DNA from: Chlamydomonas sphaeroides
Taxonomy: Eukaryota; Chlorophyta; Chlorophyceae; Chlamydomonadales; Chlamydomonadaceae
NCBI GenBank assembly: GCA_001662425.1
Contig: BDDC01002805.1
Coordinates: forward strand, 1 to 10,364
Direction of reading: 5' to 3'
Length of the DNA: 10,364 nt
Below are positions 1 through 7,715 of the stretch, piece by piece. How positions within the stretch are numbered: the first letter of the stretch is position 1; every line of letters starts with the position of its first letter. A program made the position numbers and the translations under genes. Under the pieces are notes generated by a model, which was given only the letters and a program-made list of their open reading frames with translations, made no database searches and was not told the origin of the DNA.

Positions 1-42
1 GCGGGGGCGGGGGTGGGGGCGGGGGCGGGGGCGGGGGCGGGG
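1..42. repeat. GGGGGC hexanucleotide tract at the left edge
   Basis: Seven runs of four or five G separated by single C or T bases begin at the window edge and may continue outside. G-runs of this kind can form G-quadruplexes; here that is only sequence potential. Confidence 0.85.
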
Positions 43-700
43 AGGAGCTTACAGGCAGTAGGTGGATGGGGCGGGCGGGGCGGTGCTTGTGGGGGGGGGC
101 GGTGCACTCCTGCGGACACACACACACCCACGCACCCGCGCGTGCTACATGTACTTACAAATGAACACACGACCAACGCGTTACCAGCGCACAGCGCACA
201 GCTAGATCGGCTGCAGCGGCGGCGTGCGTTAAGAGATATGGTCCTGCCGTTGAGGCAGTCCGGACTATGTCCGGCCCGTGGGGTGAGGGCACGGAGATTC
301 GGTGCGCCCCAGACGCGTCATGACCGACCGTGTGGTCTGGTCAGGCTGGGTGGCCTCTTTTGGGGGCGAGCCATGCACCCATGCGCAGCTGGGACAGGTT
401 TGGTGAGGGCTTTGGTGTTGCAAATAATTGAACTGGGTTGCACCGAAACCCTCCATATTTATGTATGGGTTAGAGCAATGGATGACGGTCGTTGCGGTGG
501 AGGTCGAGCGAGCTCCCAGGGGCTTGCTGTAGCAGTGGTCTCGCACAAGGTATCCCTAGGATGTGCAGGTAGCCGCCCCCCATAGCCTTTGTGGAGCGCC
601 TCCCACAGTTGCCTTGCGGGGCTGGGGGCCTTGCCGGCCCCATGTGCTGGCTTGCGAACTTGCTCATCGTGCGGCGCATGTACGCACCGACGCCTGCGGC

Positions 701-728
701 CTGCCTGCCTGCCTGCCTGCCTGCCTGC
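701..728. repeat. (CTGC)7 tetranucleotide microsatellite
   Basis: Seven exact CTGC units run from 701 to 728. They lie in non-coding DNA and would be expected to vary in length between strains. Confidence 0.9.
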
Positions 729-1294
729 CCGGGCCACTCGCATGGCCCACTGCCCGGTGCCCGCGCGTCGACTGGCGACTGGCAGGCCGGCGGCAGCGCA
801 AGCACGATGGCTACCGATGGTAATCGATGCCCCAACGGCATCTGATTGTGGTCCCGTCCTTTGCGTGGGGCCCTACTGGTTGGCCGCATCCGCCAGCAGG
901 TGCTGTCGTCAGTTCACGCGTTGATGCAGGCCAGCACGACCATGGCCCCAGGAGCCAGGATCCCAGCCCACGCGCCACCCAAAGCTTGGTCGTACATGCC
1001 TTGGCGTGGCCGGCGGGGGCGGCGGCAGCGCGGAGGCATTGCAGTGCCGGCACGTCCGTAGGCGCTGGGAGCGGAGCTGGCAGGATGCTGTAGGGGGGGT
1101 GGGGCACATCCTACCCGACCCATGTCCGCCTCTGACCGTCCCCGCCCCGCGTCAGAGCCCCTTGGCTGCACGCTGGCGCCACCCACGCAAGCATGCAAGC
1201 TGAGGACAGCGCTCGTGACGCAGGCTGCGGGTCATTGCTGCTGGGCGGCGGAGCGATGTTGGCCGACACAGGTAGCGTGGCCTCTCTTGCGGCG

Positions 1295-1299
1295 TTACA
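1295..1299 (-). terminator. Nearest minus-strand TGTAA downstream of the membrane-protein gene
   Basis: The minus strand reads GTGTAACG. It is the first TGTAA after the second TAG (3034), but the gap of about 1.7 kb makes it a doubtful poly(A) signal for that gene. A non-canonical nearer signal is at least as likely. Confidence 0.15.
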
Positions 1300-1375
1300 C
1301 CTCTTCGCACTGCGAAAGCAGCGCCCGCCCTACCGGCAGCGGCGGCCGCATCCGGCCCCCTTTCCCAGACCACTT

Positions 1376-1412
1376 TTCCCCTTCCGGACAACGTTCCCCC
1401 TTCCGGACCAAT
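1376..1412. repeat. Short direct repeat TTCCCC(C)TTCCGGAC
   Basis: Two adjacent copies of about 18-19 nt, TTCCCCTTCCGGACAACG and TTCCCCCTTCCGGACCAAT, lie in non-coding DNA. They probably arose by local tandem duplication. Confidence 0.65.
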
Positions 1413-1669
1413 CCGAGGTACCAGCGGGAGCCCTGTCCCCTGCCCGGAAGGCCCGACCCACCTCATCCAAGGCCAACCGGCTGGCCTGACCAGCCGTTGC
1501 ACCACTCCTGCGCTCGGCAGCAACCCTGCTGCCGTCAGCCCACTGCTGCGCTACGCCTGCGCCACGTCTGAGTCGTTACGTTGCTGGGTCGTGCAATGAC
1601 ATGCACCCACACATCACCACACACTGCAACATGTCACATTGACAGCAGCGAGGGGCCGCACCCCACGCG

Positions 1670-1690
1670 TCACACACACACACACACACC
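1670..1690. repeat. (CA)n microsatellite
   Basis: About nine to ten CA units, embedded in a wider C/A-rich zone (about 1590-1800). Shorter interrupted CA tracts are also present near 116-128 and 2697-2720. Confidence 0.85.
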
Positions 1691-1885
1691 CCTGCGGCGG
1701 CATGGTGGCACCACACACACCAGCACCATGACCATCAGCCGCTTCCACGGCCACAGTATAGCCGCAACACACAACACCCCACACCCCCACGAGGCCAGGC
1801 AGGCCGCGGGTGGTCTGCCCATACTGCGCCCAGCAGTGCTATGTTCGTAGCCAGGAGTCTACGGATGGGTGGTGACGGCATGAAA

Positions 1886-1910
1886 GGCCGGCCCAGCAAA
1901 CGGGCCGGCC
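1886..1910. repeat. Perfect 9-bp all-GC hairpin
   Basis: GGCCGGCCC-AGCAAAC-GGGCCGGCC is a perfect stem with an A-rich 7-nt loop. It lies about 95 nt from the 12-bp hairpin, so the two could fold as neighbouring stems in a minus- or plus-strand transcript. Confidence 0.8.
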
Positions 1911-2005
1911 GAGATTGGGAAACGCGGCTGTGGCCCCTCCTCCTCCTCCCTGCGCAGATAGCGCCGAAACCACAGGATGCGCGTTCCGGGGGCAGCGCGC
2001 GGCGG

Positions 2006-2036
2006 CGCCTCAGGTGTGAGCGCGACACCTGAGGCG
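2006..2036. repeat. Perfect 12-bp hairpin CGCCTCAGGTGT / ACACCTGAGGCG
   Basis: The arms at 2006-2017 and 2025-2036 are exactly complementary, around a 7-nt loop (GAGCGCG). It is the longest perfect stem I found in the window. It lies in otherwise featureless DNA, on the 3' side of the membrane-protein gene. Confidence 0.85.
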
Positions 2037-3033
2037 TCACCCTGGTGGCGGGTGGCCACTTGCCAGCCCTCAGTGCACGCCATCGACACAACGAGGCGCA
2101 GCTGCCACGGCGCGTCACGATCCGCGCAAACGAGCAGCGCGCTCAGCAAAACCTACTTCTTCCCAGACCCGCAACAGCAGTACCTATCTAGGGCGGCGCA
2201 CCGCTGCTTGGGGTGCCGCGGCCCTATCGCTAAGAGACGCTACGCGTTGCCCCGCCGGGCGGCAGCCGGGGCAGGGCGTGTGTCAAGCAGGCAAGAGATG
2301 CAAGGCCGGGGGCCGGCCGGCCGCAGTCCGGAGCGCTCGGCGGCAGGCGGGTATCGTGGGTGCGGGGGATGCAGGGGTGCTGCACCCGCACACCGCACGT
2401 CGCCACCGCCGGAGGGAAGCGGCTGCGAGCCGGCCGGCCGGTCCAGCCTTATGATAGCAGCAGGCGGGGGTTCGCGAGCCACAAACTAATACGCCCCGGC
2501 CCCGCTCGGCGGGCCGCTCAAAGTTTATCAACTCGACAGTCGCGCCCGCGCAAACGCAGCAGCGTCCGAAAGGGAGGTCGTCGCGCCGGCGGCCGCAGCC
2601 CGGCCGTACGATGGCGGCCGGGGCAAGGCAGGCCTTGGTGCCGGGTTGCCGGCGGACACTGCGCGGCGCCTCCCTTCGCTGATGCGTCGCACGAGCACGC
2701 ACACACACGCACGCACACATACAAGCGGTCGGCCACAACAGCGCGTGCTGTGGCACGCTGGCGGCAGCACGACCCAACAACAACGAGCCGCGGCCTGCCC
2801 GGGCAGCAGGCGGGGCGGCGCCGCACCACACAACCATCTATGCGCGTGGATGAATATTATCGACAACACCGGCCCCTTCCTCCCTGGCCGCCATGCGGAG
2901 GCGGCGCGGAGCAGCCGCCACCGCCTCCCGAGGATGCGCGGTTGCGTGCCGAGGCCGTGCCCAACAGGACAGCCCTCAGGGGCGCCCGCCCCGCCGAACT
3001 GGAGGCAGCGCCGCTAGCGCCGAGGCGGACGCT

Positions 3034-3360
3034 CTACCGCAGCGACTCGAACGACGGTGTGCGAGCCGGGCGGGCCCGAGACGTCGACGCTGGCCGGCCG
3101 TCGTCGCTGTCCGCCGCCGCCTCGTCGGCCGCAGACGCCACGAGCGGCGGCGGGCGCGGCAGCACCGACCGCAGCCCCGCCGCGCGCGGCGTCGCCAGGG
3201 CGCCAGCCGCATCCGCTAGGCTGCGCACGCCCGAGCCGGCGGGCAGCGCGCCGCCCGCGGCCTTGGCCGCGGGCTCGGCGCCCTGCGCCGCGCGCGCCGA
3301 GCGGATGTCGGGCACCGCCCTCGGCGACGACACGGCCTCCGCCACCGGCCCCGCGCCTCC
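3034..3360 (-). other. In-frame, coding-like extension beyond the TAG stop of the membrane-protein gene
   Basis: The codon after TAG (3363-3361) opens 108 more sense codons in the same frame before a second TAG at 3036-3034. Codons there end almost always in G or C, first positions are almost all G/C and A/T falls mostly at second positions, which is the pattern of the preceding exon. The product would begin GGAGPVAEAVSSPRAV and end RTPSFESLR, with the same Ala/Ser/Arg-rich character as the tail. Beyond the second TAG the signature fades. Options are stop-codon readthrough, a nonsense allele, a sequence error or a 3' UTR that was formerly coding. A 27-nt intron from CAG|GTGTTG to the TAG would remove the stop but is implausibly short. 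Confidence 0.5.
3254..3273. repeat. 9-bp perfect GC hairpin downstream of the stop
   Basis: CCCGCGGCC-TT-GGCCGCGGG forms a perfect stem. It lies about 90 nt beyond the TAG on the minus strand, inside the open extension. That is further than typical readthrough-stimulating stems, so a link is not implied. Confidence 0.65.
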
Positions 3361-6300
3361 CTAGTCCGCCTCCTCCTCCAGCAACACCTGCTTGATGAGC
3401 GGGCTGCTGTCCGGCAGGTTCATTGCCGCCAGCGTGGCGGTGCGCCGGCCGCCCGAGGCGCCGGTCGTGGTGCTGCCGCCGCTGCGGCCCGACGAGGGCA
3501 TGAGCATCGACGTCACCGCGCCCACGGCGCCGCCCAGCACGCCCGACAGCCGCCGCGGCGTGACGGTGCCGCTGTCGCGGCCGCTGCCGCGCATGAGCGC
3601 CAGCGGGTTGAGGAACACGCTGTGCGCGTCGGGCGGCGGCGCCAGCTCGGCAGACACGGTCGAGGCGGAGCCGGGGTCGAGGCCGACGGCGACGGCGCCC
3701 TCGGCGCCGTGGCGGCCCAGCACCATGGGCACGCTGGCGGCGTTCACAATGGTGGAGCCGCGGCGGGGCGTCGACATGGACATGGTGGCGGTGCGGCTGG
3801 GCATGGGCGGCAGCACGCTCGAGGTGGGCGCCATCGCGGCGGCGGCGAACGAGGCGGTGGAGACGGTGGCAGCGCGGGGCTGCGCAAAGATGGAAGGCGC
3901 GCGCGAGCCGAAGAAGAGCGACGGGATGCGGCCGGTGCCGAAGGGCGAGGCGGAGGGGCCGGAGCGCATGCCCGCACCGGGCGTGGCCGAGGGCGTGTAG
4001 CCGCCCGCGAGCAGCTGCTGCTGCGCGGCGGCGGCGGCGCTGGGGATGGCGGCGTTGGCGTCGGCGTCGGCGTCGGCGTCGCCGCCGAACTTGTCGCGCC
4101 ACCGGCCAGCGCCCTGCGCGCGGAGCTCGCTGGCGCGCGGCAGCAGCCCCGACGTGAGCCGGCCCGCGGCGTTGCCGCCCGCCGCCGCGGCGTTCCGGTC
4201 GGCGCCGACGTTGACGTCGGTTGTGAACGAGTCGAAGCGGTCGGCGTCCAGGTAGTTGCTGGCAACCGACTTGGAGCGGCGCGCGACGCGCGCGGCGCGC
4301 TGCTGCGCGGCCTTGCCCCGGGCGGCCGAGTGCTTGAGCAGCACGTAGCCGATGATGACGGCCATGACGAGCAGCCTGGGCGGGCGGGGGAAAGATGAGG
4401 GGGGATAGGAGGGGGAGGGGCGTGCCGAGAGCCGGTGAGCACGCGGCCGCGAGCGTCGCAGACAACTCTGCGCAAGGGAGGCAGTAAACCCAAGCAGGCG
4501 GGGCGCAGGGCCCGGTGCAGGGGCTGGCTGGCGCGTATGGCCGCGCATTCCCTTGCCGCCGCCGGGCACCGCGTCCCTGCGAGCCCCCGTGGCCCCACTG
4601 CCCTACATCCCGCAGCCTCACATGCCGCCGATGAGGCCGCCCACCACCGCTGCCGCGGTGCCCGACATGCCCGTGTCGTACGCGCCGCTCGCGCGCTGCT
4701 GCGCGCGCCCCGCCGCGCCCGTGAGGCGGCCCGTGGATCCCAGCGCCGCGGTGAGCAGCGCCTCGGCCGACAGCGAGCTAGTGTCCACGGCGCACGTGCT
4801 GGGCTTGCACTGCGAGTGGGAGGCGGGAGGGCAGGGAGGAGAGGGGAGGAGTGTGAGGGCAGGGAGGCAGGCGGGTGGAGGTAAGGGCGGCGGGCAGCAG
4901 CGGCGCTAGTAGCAGCACGCCACAAACCCTGACGGCGCGTCGCAGCTGCCTCCCCCCCCGGGGACAAGCGCGCACACACACGGCGGCGGCCAACTCCACC
5001 CTCGACGCTCGCCACCCCTTCCCCGCCGCCCACCTGCGCGGTGACCATGATGAAGGAGCAGCCAGGCGAGATGACGTTGTACAGCCCGCCCGCGTTGTAG
5101 GGCCGGCCGTCTGCGGCGGAGCACGTCTGCGGCGGGGCCGGGCGGGGCCGAGCGTTCAGGGGGCGGGCGGGCGCAGGAGGTTGGTCTCGGCGCCGTTGCG
5201 ATCTTCCCGCAGCGAGCAAAGCTAAACACGAGCGGGGCTGTGCTGCCCGCGGCTGCCGCGAGGCGCGGGTCGGCGGTTGCGGCTGCGGTTGCGGCTGCGC
5301 TCACCCGCGGCGCCAGGTCCGCCTCTATCTGCAGGAAGAACACCAGCGAGAAGTCCTCGGTGGTTGCTGTGGTGCAGTTGAAGAGCTTGGTGGGCATGGA
5401 CACGTCCAGCGTGGCGCGGCGCTTGCTGCAGTCCACCGCCACGCCTTGGCGGAACAGCTCCTCGGGCGGCGCGGAGGAGGGGCACGAGCCGGGCAGGTCG
5501 GTCGACAGCGTGGCGCGCACGTTGGTGGGCGCCGCAAATCCTGCCGAGCTGTTGGTGGCGGTCGCGAAGTAGAGGTTCGACATGATGGTGACCACGTCGA
5601 TGCGCATGATCGACAGGCCCTGGTTGTCGTAGCCGTTCGAGTGCACCGTCGTGTAGCCGACGATGGTGCCGTCGGCCGCCATTATTGGGCTGGCGTCGTC
5701 GCCATTGAAGGCCACGCAGGGCGAGTCGTCAATCACCCTGCGGAGCGAGGTGAGCAGGTGGGAGGCAGGCTTGGCAGAGGGGGGCGGCCGACCCCGCTGA
5801 CAGCCCGGAGAAGACCCCCTATGGCCAACACCCGTGCCCCGGCTGCGCTTGCGACGGCTTACAATGGCACGATGCTTGAAGCGCCTGCACATGAGGTAGG
5901 GGCGACAGGTGGCAGCGTGTTGTAAAACGTTACCGCATTCTATGAAACCACGCTGACGAGCAGTCGCGTGATGGCAGGATACCCTGCCATCTTGGCTATC
6001 GCGACACGTGTCCTACAGCCGTATCCTTGCGTTCAGCACAAGCCCGGAAACGAAGGGCAAACCAAAGAATGGCATTGATATCTGGCAGCAGCGTCTTAGC
6101 GCTCTTATCGTAACCCTTGCACAAGATCAAAAGAGGCGCAGTGCAAAAAATGCAGTGTTCCAATGGGCCAAGTGCGGAGTCTGGACTCACCAAATGTTTG
6201 CTGGAGCTGACGGCCACTGCCTCGAGCCCGGATGCCTTGGACTTGCGTCATTTTGAGTTGTTGCGAGTCTTCAGAGAAGGCCGAGGCGGCCAGCACCACG

Positions 6301-6383
6301 ATTGCAGACAGCAAGACTCCCAAGCCGGACTTCGCTGTGCGTTTTGCTCTGACAAGCACTTCTTCTGGCCGCTTGTGAGCCAT
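3361..6383 (-). CDS. Unrecognised single-pass (type I) membrane protein, six exons, 647 aa
   Basis: I do not recognise the family. The exons are 6383-6191, 5884-5863, 5737-5305, 5126-5034, 4809-4622 and 4375-3361 (TAG at 3363-3361). Phases agree at every junction and the spliced CDS is 1,944 nt. Residues 1-20 are basic and 21-35 hydrophobic (LGVLLSAIVVLAASA), with an AxA signal-peptidase site after Ala35. The ectodomain, about 36-297, has eight cysteines (79, 157, 175, 193, 218, 239, 248, 253), enough for four disulfides, and two N-glycosylation sequons (NSS at 134, NCT at 192). A helix at about 298-323 contains GGLIGG and is followed by KHSAARGK, a positive-inside flank. The tail, 324-647, has no cysteine, is rich in Ala, Ser, Gly and Arg, and carries basic phosphorylation-type motifs (RRSKS, RRGST, RRLS). 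It ends in acidic LLEEEAD. Surface receptor or adhesin is inference only. The ATG has no in-frame competitor in exon 1 before Met45. Confidence 0.85.
4058..4081. repeat. Hexanucleotide GGCGTC repeat inside the last exon
   Basis: Four or so tandem GGCGTC units on the plus strand encode Asp-Ala repeats (GGDADADADANA) in the cytoplasmic tail of the membrane protein. The unit is a multiple of three, so length changes would preserve frame. Confidence 0.8.
5863..5884 (-). other. 22-nt micro-exon (exon 2) of the membrane-protein gene
   Basis: Exon 1 ends in phase 1 at a strong donor (TTTG|GTGAGT, 6191/6190). Exon 3 begins in phase 2 at CTCCGCAG|GGTGATTGAC (5737). Joining them directly gives TTT GGG TGA, an immediate stop, so something of length 3n+1 must lie between. 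The segment GCGCTTCAAGCATCGTGCCA plus TT is 22 nt. It is preceded by a pyrimidine-rich acceptor (CTACCTCATGTGCAG) and followed by a good donor (GTAAGC). Inclusion gives the continuous protein QQTFGASSIVPLVIDDSPCV. Flanking introns are 306 and 125 nt. It is inferred from phase and splice sites, with no transcript seen. Confidence 0.8.
5971..5990. repeat. Perfect 8-bp hairpin in intron 1
   Basis: ATGGCAGG-ATAC-CCTGCCAT is a perfect inverted repeat with a four-base loop. It lies in the 306-nt intron before the micro-exon, about 87 nt upstream of the exon 2 acceptor. It may be chance or may structure the intron; function is not shown. Confidence 0.7.
6003..6012. promoter_or_regulatory. Palindromic G-box-like site GACACGTGTC in intron 1
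   Basis: The 10-bp palindrome has a CACGTG core, the binding element of plant bHLH and bZIP factors. It sits in intron 1, about 370 nt downstream of the start codon. A single G-box is expected by chance fairly often, so this is only a candidate. Confidence 0.25.
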
Positions 6384-6769
6384 TTGTTCTTGTTGGGGCA
6401 ACTAAGCAGGCCAAAGCGACAGGGGGTGAGTTCGCCGATACAAGTGTAGTGCGGTCGCTGCTGCGCTTAGGTATTATGTGCAGCAGCGCGACGTTCTGTT
6501 GTGTTTGAGTATGTGGCTCGAGGGCGGGAGCTGAAGCCTGTGCGCGCTGGGCGTACCTTTCCCAGACACGGACGAGTTGCGTTAGTGTGCCCTTACGGCA
6601 GTGATCATATGATTTTGTTTACAATGTGCACAATTTCTCTGCTTAAGCAGGGGAACGTGATGACCTGTACGTGTGCCGGCCGACGGTTACGGCCGATGTG
6701 CGGCTCCAGGCAGTAGTTGGTCAGGAGTGCCCACGGGAGAACGGACGCGATCGAGGGCGGACGTATGTG
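6384..6769 (-). promoter_or_regulatory. Upstream region and leader of the membrane-protein gene
   Basis: This stretch lies between the candidate dehydratase poly(A) signal and the ATG at 6383 and must hold the promoter or 5' UTR of the downstream gene. It is visibly less GC-rich than the exons. I see no TATA box I would defend. Immediately before the ATG the sequence is CAAGAACAA-ATGGCT, which fits the A/C-rich start context typical of Chlamydomonas genes. The role is inferred from position. Confidence 0.35.
6619..6623 (-). terminator. Second TGTAA polyadenylation-type signal
   Basis: The minus strand reads CATTGTAAACAAAATC, in a locally AT-rich stretch beside a 10-bp palindrome (ATCATATGAT, 6604-6613). 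It would be an alternative 3' end for the dehydratase transcript. It lies only about 240 nt upstream of the next gene's ATG, so using it would leave little room for that gene's promoter. Confidence 0.3.
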
Positions 6770-6788
6770 TAACTGATACTTGTCCCTG

Positions 6789-6793
6789 TTACA
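6789..6793 (-). terminator. TGTAA polyadenylation-type signal (candidate for dehydratase gene)
   Basis: The minus strand reads CTTGTAACAG here. TGTAA is the established polyadenylation motif of Chlamydomonas and relatives. It is the first minus-strand TGTAA I found downstream of the dehydratase stop. A second one (6623-6619, in CATTGTAAAC) is an alternative. A 5-mer alone is weak evidence. Confidence 0.4.
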
Positions 6794-7208
6794 AGAGTGG
6801 CAATTGAGCCAGGCAAAACACTCACGTTGCCCCGCCGACGCCATCTCAACGAGCAGCTCGGACCTTCGCAGAGAATGCTCGGCTGCTGCTCATAACCGCA
6901 GCTGCTGGAGATAGGTTTAGGTTAGCTAGCACTTGTAGCCCGTCCGAGGTTGGGCCAACCAAAACAACAGCCGAGCCGAGCGCTTGCCGCCGAGAGGGCG
7001 CCCCCAACGGCCAGGGCTGCAGCGCAGGCGTCACCCCTGAGGCAGAGGCGGTCCCGGGGCGGCCGGGGCATTGATAGAATATCTACCCATGGGACCAGGG
7101 TATCGCTGGGCTCGAAGTTCTTCCTAGAACGCGTTATCGAAATCGAGCGGGAGCACACATGTCGGCTCACAAAAGGAGCACACACGCAATGACGCGCCTG
7201 CGTCCTCA

Positions 7209-7252
7209 AGCTGCCGTTGCCGCTGCCGCTGCTGCTGCTGCTGCTGCGCGGC
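7209..7252. repeat. Triplet repeat GCTGCC/GCTGCT
   Basis: GCCGTTGCCGCTGCCGCTGC leads into six or so GCT units, then GCGCGGCAG. On the minus strand it reads as CAG repeats and would give polyglutamine in a frame that does not belong to the dehydratase. I regard it as an untranslated microsatellite in the 3' UTR/intergenic region. Confidence 0.75.
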
Positions 7253-7715
7253 AGGGAAGCAGGCCGCCCCCGGCCGTACGTGCGGCCGCGCCTGTCGCCC
7301 GGCAGCACGTACAGGCCACGGACTCGGGGTGCGCCCGGCTACCCGCCGCCCCCGCTGCGGTCGCACAGCTGCCGCAGCCGCTGCGGGTGGCCGCCGCATA
7401 GGGGTGCGGACTGCGGAGGCATCCGGGGCCGGGCGGGGGCGAGCCCAGGGTGCCGCGGAGCACAGCACTGGGCCCGGGCTGCTGCCTCGCAGCCAACCGT
7501 CACACGCGCCAACCGCTGCACGCGCGCAGCCCCAGCAGTCGTCCCATGCGCCCCCCGCCACGCGGGCGCGCGCCTCTGCCACCGCCACCGCACCCCGCCC
7601 CACGCAGCGCAGCGCAGCGGCAGCCCTTGACTGCGCACCTGCCCCCCGGAGGGAGCGGATGGAAGCGCGTCCCCACATCTACACCCATACTCGTGTCTCA
7701 TGTCGTTGACGACCC

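Larger units (their letters stand above)
1..3033. other. Gene-free, low-complexity GC-rich region
   Basis: I can support no gene here. Longer open frames on both strands (for example 2360-3364 plus and 13-585 plus) are what stop-poor GC-rich DNA produces by chance, and their products are Pro/Arg/Ala-rich with little hydrophobic content. The stretch holds simple repeats (1-42, 701-728, 1670-1690, 2697-2720), two perfect hairpins (1886-1910, 2006-2036), and a C/A-rich zone from about 1590 to 1800. Some of it should be the 3' UTR of the membrane-protein gene. The nearest minus-strand TGTAA is at 1299-1295, with others at 159-155 and 53-49, all remote, so the transcript end is unresolved. Confidence 0.6.

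Noticed and set aside
13..585. Plus-strand 190-codon open frame at the left edge
   Set aside because: It begins inside the GGGGGC repeat and shows no domain or consistent codon bias.
2360..3364. Plus-strand open frame of 334 codons
   Set aside because: Its third positions coincide with those of the minus-strand frame, so its GC3 is inherited. Its product is Arg/Pro/Ala/Ser-rich with almost no hydrophobic residues, and the A/T bias sits at the wrong codon position. It is a shadow of the minus-strand signal plus stop-poor DNA.
3337..3387. A mini-intron removing the TAG at 3361
   Set aside because: The only GT...AG pair spanning it in frame is about 27 nt with no pyrimidine tract, below workable intron size.
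3014..4621. Minus-strand open frame of 535 codons
   Set aside because: It overlaps the last exon in another frame, giving an Arg/Ala/Gly-only product. The spliced frame with the transmembrane segment explains this DNA.
3744..5219. Minus-strand open frame of 491 codons
   Set aside because: Only its small part at 5126-5034 is a real exon. The rest is intron or off-frame sequence of Pro/Arg/Ser composition.
5996..6217. Alternative coding segment in intron 1 (minus, product including GYDKSAKTLLPD)
   Set aside because: It does not connect in phase to exon 1's strong donor, whereas the 22-nt exon does so at both ends with good splice sites. Codon ends are also less GC-biased.
7276..7312. Imperfect hairpin GTACGTGC...GCACGTAC as an RNA gene
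   Set aside because: The stem is short, the loop is 21 nt and no flanking features suggest a miRNA or other RNA gene.
7124..7678. Minus-strand open frame with polyglutamine
   Set aside because: It follows the dehydratase stop, is not linked by splice sites, and its Gln run is simply the CAG/GCT microsatellite.
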